Positions 31,949 through 43,692 are shown, counted from the first letter of the stretch. The stretch is DNA of 64,000 bases from Panulirus ornatus (GCF_036320965.1 NC_092241.1:1403683-1467682); one strand, 5' to 3'. A program made the numbers and translations. Notes: a model not told the origin generated them from the letters alone.

Positions 31949-34681
31949 AGTCACGTACCAGCTGCTGATCTGTACGGAGCTACTGCCCTTTCTTCAGACT
32001 TAGGTTATAGCTGTTTCTCCCTGCGTTATCGCTATCCTGGCTTTCTTTTTTAAGGTTTGTTGAAAATTATTGTTCATCAATATCTTTATAAGATTTTGTG
32101 CCGAATAGATCTTTCATTGACGGGTGTCCGCAGGAGAACTCCGTCTGGCTTTTGTGCGACCGGTTTCGCCCTGAAACCTTTCTGTATAAAACAATTGCCT
32201 GATCTTTTTTGGGGGTAGCTAGTCTTTTTTCCATAATCTGGGGTGGTTTGCCATCCCAGATCATGGGGCTAAGCCCCCATGGGATGGACCCAGGTAAGCT
32301 ATCCACTGCTCCCGTAGGGGATAGTGGTGACGGACCCTCCATAAAATGTAAAAATGCTGATTTGGTTTTGGCCCATGCGACCGAAGCAACGACCCTTGCC
32401 TCCCTCAATCTCTTCCTAATCAGGAAGGTCATTGATGGTTGGTCTGGGCCTGTTGAAACGGTAAGGAAACTGGTGAGTGGTGGCTTGCTGATAAAGGTCA
32501 AATCAACGAAACAGGTGGCGGAACTGCTAAATTTGACGAAGTTCCATATTCATGACGTTGTGGTCTCGATACCAATTTCCAGGGAGGAGTTAATCTACTA
32601 CACTGATGTCATGGATATGTCAGAAGACGACATAATGACGGAACTCGCAAACGAGAACATTATCGCTGTCAGGTTCGTAGCCAAACACATCAATGGCGAG
32701 CGACGTAGAACTCCCCTGTTTTATTTATCAAACTTCGGAAAATCTTAGCTACCAGACAATATCTCAATTGGTTATATGAAATGTCAAGTTCGTTCCTACA
32801 TCCCGAGTTCCCCTACGTTCTTTTAGGTGTCAGAAAATTGACCAACCTTGCACTCTTTCTGCAAAATGCGGGAAGTGTGCTGCAGAGGATCATACAGTGG
32901 AGGGTTGTACGGCTTATAGGATGTTGTGTGTTAGCTGCGATGGCAACCACCAAAGCTCAGACAGGGCCTGTTCCCGGTTTCAGTTTGAAAGAGAAGTATG
33001 CATATCTAAGACAAAATAACATCTCATATGGCGAGGCTAGAAGGAGGGTTAAGGAGTCTCGTGAGACCCCTAAACCTAATGAATCCTACGCGTCGGTCCT
33101 GAAATGTAAGCCGGTTATGCGAACGATCTCGACGCAGACTCCTTGTGACACTCCGACCGTCAGTTCCAAGAACCCAGCTCCATCTAACCCTACACCTACA
33201 CCTAATTCTCCAACCACAGTCCATAACAAATCCTCTGCCAATACCACATCCTCTGTCCGTCCTAAAGAAAAGAAAGAGAACAAAACGAATATATCTCTAA
33301 ACCTGACTAAACTTGAACAAACTACGTCGCACGTTCTTGTTCCGGTGCCCCCAACAGGGAGGTCTGTGGTTCACAGGTCCTCTTCCTTAGAGGACATAGA
33401 CTTGATGGAAGTCAGAAAAACCACTTCCAGGGACCGTTCATGTTCCCGGGGGACTCGCCCAAGTCCCGACATAAACAGGCTAAGAAAACTGGGCAGTTGA
33501 ATAACTCTTAAACTAACACGTTCAATATCATTCTGTGGAATTGTTGAGGCCTTAGGCATAAGCAAGCACAACTACAACTGTTGCTTGCACTGTATACCCG
33601 AGCCGTGATCTGTTTACAAAAGACCCTTCTAAACGGCAAAGTAGAAGACTATGCCGTGGGGTAGCTATGTACACCAAAGTTTACCTCACACAAGAGTGAC
33701 TTTAAATTGTACTCTAGACGCTGTCGCATGTAGAGTGAAATTTAATTACACATACCTGGCCATCTGTTCAATATATAGCTCCGGTTCCAGTGCACTTAAT
33801 AATGAGTTAAACTTGCTTGTTAATCAGTTACCTCACCGTAAAGTAGCTCTAAGAGTTCAGTGCTCATCATTATCAGTGGGCAAGTATCCGGGCAAATGCA
33901 AAGGGGAGGGGGGGGGGGGTGGACAAATGGTTAATCTTATGATCAATGCCAACCTCACTCTTCCGAACGATGGTAGTGGAACTCATGCAGATGACCGGAG
34001 GGGCAATATCCCAGCAATTGATTTATCCTTGTCATCGCCGAATTTACATCACGACATCACATGGGGTATATATGACGACTCCCTGGGAAGTGACCATTTC
34101 CCGATCTGTCTTTCTTATTCATGCGACATTATTACCAACCCGTCTCGTCTCCACTTAAATTTAACTACAAGAAAGCAGACTGGGTGTATTTGTAAGGTAA
34201 GCCGTCCTTGATATATCCGGTGGTGACATTGATGCAAGTCCTCAAGGTTACCTCCACCATACTGAGGGCTGCTGAGAACTCTATACCTAAGGTTTCTACA
34301 ATTTTCACAAAGCACAGAGTTCCTTGGTGGACACCAGATTGCCGGAGAGCGAGGCACACCAACACTTTCGTCAGGTCATCATCGATCACTTGTCTTACAT
34401 TCACTTCTACATTGACGGCTCCAAGACGGATGAATGTGTGGGTGAAGTGTGTGGTCGATGGAGTGTGCCCGCAGATACCGCTTGCCGAACCATCCATCTG
34501 AATTTTGTGCTGAGTTGTTTGTTATTGATCGAGCGATAGACTATATAATTAATTCAAATCACTATAAATCAACAATTTCTTTTTTCAGATTCTCTTTCTG
34601 CTCTTAAAGCAATAGGCTCTGAATATGTAATTAGTCCTGTGAATTACAAGGCAAAATTATCAATAAACTAAATTCATGTGA
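31949..34681 (+). pseudogene. Jockey/I-type LINE, 5' part: gag, endonuclease and start of RNase H (RT core missing)
   Basis: After a 5' UTR (31949-32283), ORF1 from about ATG 32284 encodes a Jockey-group gag (LFLIRKVIDGW, KQVAELLNLTK, REELIYY, MDMSEDDIMTEL) to 32748. Frameshifts follow, and a zinc knuckle is readable near 32865-32905 (CGKCAAEDHTVEGC, CX2CX4HX4C), with a second CX2CX3HX6C. A Pro/Ser/Thr-rich tail runs to 33500. Endonuclease pieces are NIILWNC near 33530, IDLSLSSPNLHHDITW and GSDHFPI near 34090, and VPWWTPDCRRA near 34320. At about 34370 the sequence jumps directly to RNase H (FYIDGSKTDE, FFSDSLSALKAIGSEY), so the whole RT is deleted. RNase H is then split by RTE copy H. Confidence 0.8.
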
Positions 34682-34696
34682 CTCCTGAAACAGGAG

Positions 34697-35614
34697 TTGT
34701 GGGAGTATGTGATAGAATGTAAGAAAGTAAATTCTCGATTAATATGGGTAAAACTGAAAGTTGATGGAGAGAGGTGGGTGGTTATTGGTGCATATGCACC
34801 TGGGCATGAGAAGAAAGATCATGAGAGGCAAGTGTTTTGGGAGCAGCTGAATGAGTGTGTTAGTGGTTTTGATGCACGAGACCGGGTTATAGTGATGGGT
34901 GATTTGAATGCAAAGGTGAGTAATGTGGCAGTTGAGGGAATAATTGGTATACATGGAGTGTTCAGTGTTGTAAATGGAAATGGTGAAGAGCTTGTAGATT
35001 TATGTGCTGAAAAAGGACTGATGATTGGGAATACCTGGTTTAAAAAGCGAGATATACATAAGTATACTTATGTAAGTAGGAGAGATGGCCAGAGAGCGTT
35101 ATTGGATTACGTGTTAATTGACAGGCGTGCGAAAGAGAGATTTTTGGATGTTAATGTGCTGAGAGGTGCAACTGGAGGGATGTCTGATGATTATCTTGTG
35201 GAGGCTAAGGTGAAGATTTGTATGGGTTTTCAGAAAAGAAGAGTGAATGTTGGGGTGAAGAGGGTGGTGAGAGTAAGTGAGCTTGGGAAGGAGACCTGTG
35301 TGAGGAAGTACCAGGAGAGACTGAGTACAGAATGGAAAAAGGTGAGAACAATGGAAGTAAGGGGAGTGGGGGAGGAATGGGATGTATTTAGGGAATCAGT
35401 GATGGTTTGCGCAAAAGATGCTTGTGGCATGAGAAGAGTGGGAGGTGGGTTGATTAGAAAGGGTAGTGAGTGGTGGGATGAAGAAGTAAGAGTATTAGTG
35501 AAAGGGAAGAGAGAGGCATTTGGACGATTTTTGCAGGGAAAGAATGCAATTGAGTGGGAGATGTATAAAAGAAAGAGACAGGAGGTCAAGAGAAAGGTGC
35601 AAGAGGTGAAATAA
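34697..35614 (+). pseudogene. RTE copy H endonuclease and linker reading frame
   Basis: 305 codons covering most of the apurinic-type endonuclease and the linker to RT. Visible motifs: WVVIGAYAPGHEKKD, RVIVMGDLNAKVSN, DYVLIDRRAKERFLDV and MSDDYLVEAKVK. In sister copies the last reads SDHYLV; the catalytic His of the SDH motif is Asp here, so the nuclease is probably inactive even apart from the 5' truncation. The N-terminal LNVCG and SETK motifs are missing. The frame ends at a TAA that is Lys in other copies. This domain family nicks target DNA to prime reverse transcription. Confidence 0.85.
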
Positions 35615-35628
35615 AGGGCAAATGAGAG

Positions 35629-37419
35629 TTGGGTGAGAGAGTATCATTAAATTTTAGGGAGAATAAAAAGATGTTCTGGAAGGAGGTAAATAAAGTGCGT
35701 AAGACAAGGGAGCAAATGGGAACTTCAGTGAAGGGCGCAAATGGGGAGGTGAAAACAAGTAGTGGTGATGTGAGAAGGAGATGGAGTGAGTATTTTGAAA
35801 GTTTGTTGAATGTGTTTGATGATAGAGTGGCGGATGTGGGGTGTTTTGGTCGAGGTGGTGTGCAAAGTGAGAGGGTTAGGGAAAATGATTTGGTAAACAG
35901 AGAAGAGGTAGTGAAAGCTTTGCGGAAGATGAAAGCCGGCAAGGCAGCAAGTTTGGATGGTATTGCAGTGGAATTTATTAAAAAAGGGGGTGACTGTATT
36001 GTTGACTGGTTGGTAAGGTTATTTAATGTATGTATGACTCATGGTGAGGTGCCTGAGGATTGGCGGAATGCGTGCATAGTGCCATTGTACAAAGGCAAAG
36101 GGGATAAGAGTGAGTGCTCAAATTACAGAGGTATAAGTTTGTTGAGTATTCCTGGTAAATTATATGGGAGGGTATTGATTGAGAGGGTGAAGGCATGTAC
36201 AGAGCATCAGATTGGGGAAGAGCAGTGTGGTTTCAGAAGTGGTAGAGGATGTGTGGATCAGGTGTTTGCTTTGAAGAATGTATGTGAGAAATACTTAGAA
36301 AAGCAAATGGATTTGTATGTAGCATTTATGGATCTGGAGAAGGCATATGATAGAGTTGATAGAGATGCTCTGTGGAAGGTATTAAGAATATATGGTGTGG
36401 GAGGAAAGTTGTTAGAAGCAGTGAAAAGTTTTTATCGAGGATGTAAGGCATGTGTACGTGTAGGAAGAGAGGAAAGTGATTGGTTCTCAGTGAATGTAGG
36501 TTTGCGGCAGGGGTGTGTGATGTCTCCATGGTTGTTTAATTTGTTTATGGATGGGGTTGTTAGGGAGGTAAATGCAAGAGTTTTGGAAAGAGGGGCAAGT
36601 ATGAAGTCTGTTGGGGATGAGAGAGCTTGGGAAGTGAGTCAGCTGTTGTTCGCTGATGATACAGCGCTGGTGGCTGATTCATGTGAGAAACTGCAGAAGC
36701 TGGTGACTGAGTTTGGTAAAGTGTGTGAAAGAAGAAAGTTAAGAGTAAATGTGAATAAGAGCAAGGTTATTAGGTACAGTAGGGTTGAGGGTCAAGTCAA
36801 TTGGGAGGTGAGTTTGAATGGAGAAAAACTGGAGGAAGTGAAGTGTTTTAGATATCTGGGAGTGGATCTGGCAGCGGATGGAACCATGGAAGCGGAAGTG
36901 GATCATAGGGTGGGGGAGGGGGCGAAAATTCTGGGGGCCTTGAAGAATGTGTGGAAGTCGAGAACATTATCTCGGAAAGCAAAAATGGGTATGTTTGAAG
37001 GAATAGTGGTTCCAACAATGTTGTATGGTTGCGAGGCGTGGGCTATGGATAGAGTTGTGCGCAGGAGGATGGATGTGCTGGAAATGAGATGTTTGAGGAC
37101 AATGTGTGGTGTGAGGTGGTTTGATCGAGTGAGTAACGTAAGGGTAAGAGAGATGTGTGGAAATAAAAAGAGCGTGGTTGAGAGAGCAGAAGAGGGTGTT
37201 TTGAAGTGGTTTGGGCACATGGAGAGAATGAGTGAGGAAAGATTGACCAAGAGGATATATGTGTCGGAGGTGGAGGGAACGAGGAGAAGAGGGAGACCAA
37301 ATTGGAGGTGGAAAGATGGAGTGAAAAAGATTTTGTGTGATCGGGGCCTGAACATGCAGGAGGGTGAAAGGAGGGCAAGGAATAGAGTGAATTGGAGCGA
37401 TGTGGTATACCGGGGTTGA
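35629..37419 (+). CDS. RTE copy H reverse transcriptase reading frame (596 codons)
   Basis: Longest uninterrupted run of the RT in its native C-terminal context, ending at the normal stop (YRG-stop). Order: [28 protein letters not shown] (Ser replaces the usual Gly after AA), [104 protein letters not shown] and [16 protein letters not shown], then the C-terminal [33 protein letters not shown] and GRPNWRWKDGVKKIL. The catalytic Asp residues (AYDRV, FADD) are present. It lacks its endonuclease partner in frame, so it is not expected to be a complete element. Confidence 0.85.
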   Translation: MGERVSLNFRENKKMFWKEVNKVRKTREQMGTSVKGANGEVKTSSGDVRRRWSEYFESLLNVFDDRVADVGCFGRGGVQSERVRENDLVNREEVVKALRKMKAGKAASLDGIAVEFIKKGGDCIVDWLVRLFNVCMTHGEVPEDWRNACIVPLYKGKGDKSECSNYRGISLLSIPGKLYGRVLIERVKACTEHQIGEEQCGFRSGRGCVDQVFALKNVCEKYLEKQMDLYVAFMDLEKAYDRVDRDALWKVLRIYGVGGKLLEAVKSFYRGCKACVRVGREESDWFSVNVGLRQGCVMSPWLFNLFMDGVVREVNARVLERGASMKSVGDERAWEVSQLLFADDTALVADSCEKLQKLVTEFGKVCERRKLRVNVNKSKVIRYSRVEGQVNWEVSLNGEKLEEVKCFRYLGVDLAADGTMEAEVDHRVGEGAKILGALKNVWKSRTLSRKAKMGMFEGIVVPTMLYGCEAWAMDRVVRRRMDVLEMRCLRTMCGVRWFDRVSNVRVREMCGNKKSVVERAEEGVLKWFGHMERMSEERLTKRIYVSEVEGTRRRGRPNWRWKDGVKKILCDRGLNMQEGERRARNRVNWSDVVYRG

Positions 37420-37614
37420 CGTGCTGTCAGTGGATTGAATCAAGGCATGTGAAGCGTCTGGGGTAAACCATGGAAAGCTGTGTAGGTATGTATATTTGCG
37501 TGTGTGGACTTATGTATATACATGTGTATGGGGGGGGGGCATTTCTTTCGTCTGTTTCCTTGCGCTACCTCGCAAACGCGGGAGACAGCGACAAAGTATA
37601 AAAAAAAAAAAAAA

Positions 37615-38682
37615 TCATGTGAAAAAGATGTCTTGATCTGAGTGCCTGGTCATTGCAATGAGCAGGCAGACAACTTGGCTAAGTCGACCTCAGAACTCAG
37701 TGAGGTCGTTCCAATCCCTCGGGAGGTGGGGTCCTGCCTTTCCTTGGGGAAGAGATCACTCCATCTGTGGCAGAGTCAGTGGACCAACCTGACAAGAAAC
37801 AGAAAATAGAAGCAAAAAGCGACGGACTGGCCGACCTCATACCACAAGAACATAAGAGAGGAGGTCTTGCTGGCCCGCCTCAGAATGGACTGTACTTTTA
37901 TCACCCATCTGCAGCCATACATAAACAAGAATTTTCCACCAGTATACCAACAGTGCGAAGAACTCTCCACAATAAAACATTTACTCTTCCGACGCAATAG
38001 ATTTCATCAACATAAAAGAAACCATAATAGACCACTACAACAAGAAAAACATTTTTTTTAACACTATTAATATACTCTGGGATAACCTGACCACTATTGA
38101 CAAATTGATGATCTTCCTCAGAGAAACGGAATTAATCAAGATGATGTAAGGTGGTTTGTGGGTTCTCCTCTGTGACGGGGTTGGCTTTGGTGTGAAGCTC
38201 CTCCAACTTGGGCCGGTCACATAGTGGGTGAACATGTCCGCTAATTAGGCGGTCGGCCTTTAGGGGGGGGGGGGGGGTGTCCTTTGGGTCAGCTACGCCA
38301 TGGGGTTGAGCCGTCGGACCTCCGAATAAACTATATATTCTATGTGCATGACGTAGGGGAGGACTGTCTTTAGTCTGTCCTGTCTCTTCGTACTCTTGGG
38401 TAAAGTGCAACCGTGGCTGCTGTCCCGACTGGTTGGTGTTTGCCGCCACGTCGGCTCAATACCCACAAAATCTTTTCTTGCCATTACTCATTTTGTTTTA
38501 TATTTATCATAATATCAGAATTATACTTTTTTCTACTTTTTCTATTTTTTATTTTTCATGATCATTTTTTTTTTGAAATAGTGTATTCAGAGATAATTTC
38601 AGTCACAGGGTCTCAGGCCTAACGACCTTCACCTTCCTCATAGGTCGATGGCTGTAAAACCCAACAAACAACAACAACAACA
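37615..38682 (+). pseudogene. Jockey/I-type LINE, 3' part: RNase H end, C-terminal tail, 3' UTR and (AAC)n tail
   Basis: After the second copy of TCATGTGA the RNase H frame resumes (VPGHCNEQADNLAKSTSEL, about 37650-37710, with TGA where Trp is expected just before). The C-terminal region follows in several frames: PPVYQQCEELSTIKHLL near 37935 and a FLRETELIK motif near 38115. The 3' UTR ends CTAACGACCTTCACCTTCC...AACCCAACAAACAACAACAAC. ACCAACTAC at 38683-38691 duplicates 31940-31948, a probable 9-bp target site duplication, although the host satellite itself is rich in that word. Confidence 0.75.
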
Positions 38683-38750
38683 ACCAACTACTGACCAACC
38701 CCACTAACAAAGTGACCAACCCACCCTACTCTTAACACCAACTATTGAAT
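38683..38750. repeat. Degenerate satellite, right flank of the LINE
   Basis: CCAACTACTGACCAACCCC and related words identical in style to 29140-31948. This places the 6.7-kb LINE composite inside a once-continuous satellite. Confidence 0.7.
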
Positions 38751-38814
38751 ACGATGGATAGAATTATTGAAGGTTTAAGTAATGTAAAATGAGGATGCTG
38801 AAAGTCACTGTGAT

Positions 38815-38935
38815 TAGGTGTATGAATTAAGGTTATTAACAATATTGCCCTGTGATTCACAGGACTCTGCATATTCAAAGCCTATGGCTTTAACAGCAGA
38901 AAGAGAATCTGAAAAGAACTGTTGCTTTATTGCCT
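38815..38935 (-). pseudogene. LINE RNase H fragment
   Basis: The minus strand reads QQFFSDSLSAVKAIGFEYAE and continues NIVNNLNSYT. This matches the RNase H segment of the LINE at about 34590-34680 (FFSDSLSALKAIGSEY...INKLNSC). It is a second, opposite-strand remnant of the same LINE group, with no other domain nearby. Confidence 0.65.
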
Positions 38936-39114
38936 CATGAAAAAAAAAATATTTGGATGAGTTGGAATTTTGGATAATAAAATCATATGAGGATGGTAAT
39001 GGGATATAAGGATGGTAATGGGATACACAAAATTTAAAGCAGAATCTTATAAATGAAAACAACTGGGGTGCATTGAACATTCTGCTGAATGAAAAAAACA
39101 ATACATTACCAAAG

Positions 39115-39480
39115 AATAAGAAAATTGCATGAAGGAGTGCTGGTGCCAAGACTGATGTTTGCCTGTGTAACCCAGGCGTATACAGGGGGAAAATAAGATC
39201 AGTAGAGATGGATAACTGGTGTAGTATACCGGACAGATAGACTGATGATGCGAAAATGTTAGTATTGATGTGAATATGTCATTGGAAAGGAAAATTGATG
39301 GACATGGCAGATAATAGGTTTGTTAAGAAGATATACTCCTGTACAATGGAAGATACAAGAAGGGAAAGTAGGCCATGGAAGAGATGGATATATGTAATGA
39401 GATAATTGATTAAGAATGAGGAGATTTCAGATGATGTTAGAGGAATGATTGGGATCGGTTACAACGTATTAAAACGGTAT
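39115..39480 (+). pseudogene. Degenerate LINE RT C-terminal region, distinct from the main RTE family
   Basis: The fragments EGVLVPRLMFACVTQAYT (about 39133) and RFVKKIYSCTMEDTRRESRP followed by WKRWIYVM (about 39315-39400) follow the same plan as the RTE C-terminus ([17 protein letters not shown] ... TKRIYVSEVEGTRRSGRPNW), but at far lower identity. Several stops are present. An older RTE-like or related lineage is likely. Confidence 0.5.
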
Positions 39481-40612
39481 GAACAGAGATTTTGTTCTTA
39501 GATAAGTGTAAGAGTAAGAAGCGCTTTGATGTGTATGGAAGTCTGCTTCACTTTAACACACTGGGCACGGGCTGAGGATGTGACTGGCTGATGTTGTGAA
39601 GGCTGAATGTACTTGACCTACCAAAAATATACTGGAAATGGTTCAGTGGTGATAGAGAGATAGAAAGAATGTATCACACCTAGTAATAAGCACTGTTGAA
39701 TATACTGTGTATTTTCCTAGTGGAAATCTATTGAAAGTGATAGAAGAATTATAGTCCGATTATTCTATCCCGATAAGTAATTGTACGCTATAGTTTTTCT
39801 TAACTCTAGGATGCAGATATGTGTGGAAAGTCAAACCGTTAGGACTTCTACAGCGTCCGTACAGAATTTGTTTTGGAAATAAACATCACCTCTGAACTTG
39901 TGAAAAATGTTATATTTATGAAGAGAATAAAAAGGCAGATTATACCTTGTATACAGTTGCAGGCATTTTACCTTTAAGAAAAATGATATAAACGAACTGA
40001 TACATGTATGTGAAAAACTGAATTAATACCGAACGATTTATGTTAAACTACATCTGGAGATGTATGCTCAGATGATATAGGTACTGACTTAATGAAGCTC
40101 ACTTCTCTCTCTCATGATACTAAAGATAAGGATGAGAGTATCAATAATTTCATCACACAGTAACCAGTAGATATTTTTTTTCATTAAATTCTTCCTCTGA
40201 TTAAATGAATTTCATTGAACGAGCAGTACAGATGATCATATACACACTGATATGTCCTTATCATTGATATCCAAAGCAAATGAACCTTTTTATAAGTCAT
40301 CAGTTTCATGATAAAAACAAGGGCATGGAGCTATTTATCTTTGAAGGTTATCTTTCATATTTTGGTGGATGAAAAACAAACAATTAGGGATGAGCCAAAG
40401 GATCTATTACCCTTCTTTTTCTTTCTCTTTTCCTCGCATTCTCATCCTCACCACACTCCCAACAACCCTCCAATATACTCAAGATTCTTCAACTCCTCTA
40501 AGCCCCCCACTGCATCAGTCAATATTCATGTCCAACTATCATTAGCTTTTGTGTATTCAATGTTCATTTTTGCATCAATTTTAGTGACCTTTAGCTATAC
40601 ATTGCTACTATA
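39481..40612. other. No gene recognised
   Basis: AT-rich unique-looking DNA. The 113-codon frame at 40308-40649 has no recognisable domain and ends in the tRNA-like repeat. Confidence 0.5.
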
Positions 40613-40883
40613 TCAGCCAACATCATATATACAAACAAAGTACATATGAACGCGCACCTTCTTAAAACATACAAACCTCCAACAGCCAGGATCGAACCCG
40701 GGACCCCTGTGCAACAGGCGAGAGCGCTACCGCTAGGTTATGATCGCCCCTAATAGGGAAATGACTATTCGAATACTATGTACTGGAATACCCTTCGTCT
40801 CACGTTGGTGAGCAATGGGGTCTACAGTGGTCATTTTCATCAGGCTCACACAGCCAGCAGGTAACATTTTACCGAACCTAACT
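40613..40883 (-). repeat. tRNA-Gly-like repeat, copy 2 (with start of a second unit)
   Basis: The minus strand reads GGCTGTGTGAGCCTGATG, GTGAGACGAAGGGTATTC and GGGGCGATCATAACC, then the module TAACCTAGCGGTAGCGCTCTCGCC...GGGTCCCGGGTTCGATCC. A and B boxes are near-perfect. After the GGAGGTTTGTATG end it continues into GTGCGCGTTCATATG, which in copy 3 lies at the beginning of the unit. That order implies tandem units. It directly abuts RTE copy I. Confidence 0.7.
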
Positions 40884-43592
40884 GTACATGTGTGGATGTA
40901 AACAAGATGAGAGAAAAGTAGAGATAGTTAGTATGTTTAAGGAAAGGAACCTGGATGTTTTGGCTCTGAGTGAAACGAGGCTAAAGGGTGAAAGGGAAGT
41001 GTGGTTTGGGAATGTCTTAGGAGTAAAGTCAGGGGTTGGTGAGAGGACGAGAACAAAGGAAGGAGTAGCACTAATCTTGTAGCAGGAATTGTGGGAGTAT
41101 GTGAGAGTGTAAGAAAGTAAACTCTAGATTGATATGGGTAACTGAAAGTGGATGGAGAGAGATGGGTGATTATTGGTGCCTATACACCTGGTCATGAGAA
41201 GAAAGATCATGAGAGGCAAGTGTTTTGGGAGCAGCTGAGTGATTGTGTTTCCAGTTTTGATGCACGAGACCGGGTTATAGTGATGGGTGATCTGAATGCA
41301 AAGGTAAGTAATGTGGCAGTTGAGGGTATAATTGGTGTACATGGGGTGTTCAATCTTAAATGGAAAAGGTGTAGAGCTTGTAGATTAGTGTGCTGAAAAC
41401 GGACTGGTGATTGGGAATACCTGGCTGAAAAAGAGAGATAAACATAAATATACGTATGTATGTAGGAGAGATGGCCACAGAGCGTTATTGGATTACATGT
41501 TAATTGATATGCGCGTAAAAGGGAGACTTTTGGATGTTAATGTGCTGAGAGGGGCAACTGGAGGGATGTCTGATCATTATCTTGTAGAGGCGAAGGTGAA
41601 GATCTGTAGAGGTTTTCAGAAAAGAAGAAAGAATGTTTAGGTCAAGAGAGTGGTGAGAGTAAGTCAGCTAAGAAAAGGAACTTGTGTGAGGAAGTACTGG
41701 GAGAGATTAAGTGTAGAATGGAAAAAGGTGAGAGCAAATGGCGTTAGGGGAGTTGGGGAGGAATGGAATGTATTTAGGGAAGCAGTGATGGCTTGCGTAA
41801 AAGATGCTTGTGGCATGAGAAAGGTGGGAGATGGGGAGATTAGAAAGGGTAGTGAGTGGTAGGAAGAAGTAAGATTGTTAGTGAACGCGTAGAGAGAGGC
41901 GTTTGGACGATGTTTGCAGGGAAGTAGTGCAAATGACTGGGCGATGTATAAAAGAAAGAGGCAAGAGGTCAAGAAAAGGTGCAAGAGGTGAAAAAGAGGG
42001 CAAATGAGAGTTGGGGTAAGAGAGTGTCATTAGATTTTAGGGAGAATGAAAAGATGTTTTGGAAGGAGGTAAATAAAGTGCGCAAGAGAAGAGAACATAT
42101 GGGAACATCGGTGAAGGGGGCAAATGGGGAGGTAAGACCAAGTAGCGGTGAAGTGAGAGGGAGAAGGAGTGAGTATTTTGAAGGTTTGTTGAATGTGTTT
42201 GATGATAGAGTGGCAGATATAGGGTGTTTTGGTCGAGCTGGCGTGCGAATTGAGAGGGTTAGGGAGAATGATTTGGTAAACAGAGAAGAGGTAGTGAAAG
42301 CTTTGCGGAAGATAAAAGCCGGCAAGGCGGAGGGTTTGGATGGTATTGCAGTGGAATTTATTAATAAAAAGGGGGTGGGGGACTATTTTGTTGACTGGTT
42401 GGTAAGGATGTTCAATATATGTATGGTTCATGGTGAAGTGCCTGAGGATCGGTGGAATGTATGCATAGTGCTATTGTACAAAGACAAAGGAGATAAAGGT
42501 GAGTGTTCAAATTACAGAAGTATAAGTTTGTTAATCATTCCTGGGAAATTCTATGGAAGGATATTGATTGATAGGGTAAAGGCATGTACGGAGCATCAGA
42601 TTGGGGAAGAGCAGTGTGGTTTCAGAAGTGGTAGAGGATGTGTGGATCAGGTGTTTGCTTTGAAGAATGTATGTGAGAAATACCTAGAAAAACAGGTGGA
42701 TTTGTATATAGCATTTATGGATCTGGAGAAGGCATATGACAGAGTTGATAGGGATGCTCTGTGGAAGGTATTAAGAGTATATGGTGTAGGAGATAAGTTG
42801 CTAGAAGCAGTGAAAAGTTTATATCAAGGATGTAAAGCATGTGGGAAGAGCGGGAATTGATTGGTTCCCAGTGAATGTTGGCTTGCGGTAAGGGTGTGTT
42901 TGATGTCTCCATGATTGTTTAATTTGTTTATGGATGGGGTTGTTAGGGAGGTGAATGCAAGAGTTTTGGAGAGAGGAGCAAGTATGGAGTCTGTTGTGGA
43001 TGAGAGGTCTTGGGAAGGGAGTCAGTTGTTGTTCGCTGATGATACAGCGCTGGTGGCTGATTCGGGTGAGAAACAGCAGTAGTTGGTGACTGAGTTTGAT
43101 AGTGTGTGGAAGAAGAAAGCTGAGGCTCAGTTGGGTTGAGGGACAAGTTAATTGGGAGGTAAGTTTGAATGGAGAAAAATTGGAGGAAGTGAAATGTTTT
43201 AGATATCTGGGATATCTGAGTGGATTTGTCAGCAGGAGGAACCATGGAAGCGGAGGAGAGTCACAGGGTGGGGAAGGGGGCGAAAGTTCTGGGAGCGTTG
43301 AAGAATGTGAGGAAGGCGAGAACATTATCTCAGCAAAAATGGGTATGTTTGAATGAGTAGTGTTTCCAGCAATTTTATATGGTTGCGAGGCATGGGCTAT
43401 AGGTAGGGTTTTGTGAAGGAGGGTGGAGGTTTTGGAAATGAAATATTTGAGGGCGTTATATGGTGTGTGGTGGTTTGATCAAATAAGGAATGAAAGGGAA
43501 AGAGAGAAGTGTGGTGATAAAAAAGTGTGGTTGAGAGAGATGAAGGTGTATTGAAATAGTTTGGTCACATGGAGAGAATGAGTAAGGAAAGA
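40884..43592 (+). mobile_element. RTE-clade retrotransposon, copy I (older, cut by gap)
   Basis: Begins just inside the endonuclease (CGCKQDERKVEI), with SETRLKGEREVWF, GAYTPGHEKKD, RVIVMGDLNAKVSN, DYMLIDMRVKGRLLDV and MSDHYLVEAKVKI. The RT is readable in 41979-42860 ([46 protein letters not shown]), then frameshifted through [16 protein letters not shown] (about 43030). It differs from the main cluster at many codons, implying an older insertion. Indels near 41095, 41370, 41640, 41870 and 42850 break the frame. The 3' end is lost at the gap. Confidence 0.88.
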
Positions 43593-43692
43593 NNNNNNNN
43601 NNNNNNNNNNNNNNNNNNNNNNNNNNNNNNNNNNNNNNNNNNNNNNNNNNNNNNNNNNNNNNNNNNNNNNNNNNNNNNNNNNNNNNNNNNNN
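43593..43692. other. Assembly gap (100 N)
   Basis: Exactly 100 N interrupting the end of RTE copy I; probably a placeholder of unknown true length. Confidence 1.

Larger units (their letters stand above)
34682..37614 (+). mobile_element. RTE-clade retrotransposon, copy H (best-preserved; 5'-truncated; 8-bp TSD)
   Basis: Inserted in the RNase H region of the LINE and flanked by TCATGTGA at 34674-34681 and 37615-37622. It starts inside the endonuclease (CTCCTGAAACAGGAG) and has the short-form 3' UTR, stem-loop and poly-A. Only one region breaks the coding frame: a nonsense change (AAG to TAA) at about 35612 plus a one-base deletion near 35630. Unlike the other long copies, it has no (TA)n at either end, so it shows a normal target-primed insertion with target site duplication. 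Confidence 0.95.

Noticed and set aside
38700..38866. Poly-Asn/Thr coding near CAACAACAAC
   Set aside because: These triplets are the LINE tail and flanking satellite, not an exon.
40684..40750. Functional tRNA-Gly gene
   Set aside because: A and B boxes are good, but the acceptor stem does not close, the anticodon arm is distorted, and it is part of a dispersed repeat present four times here.
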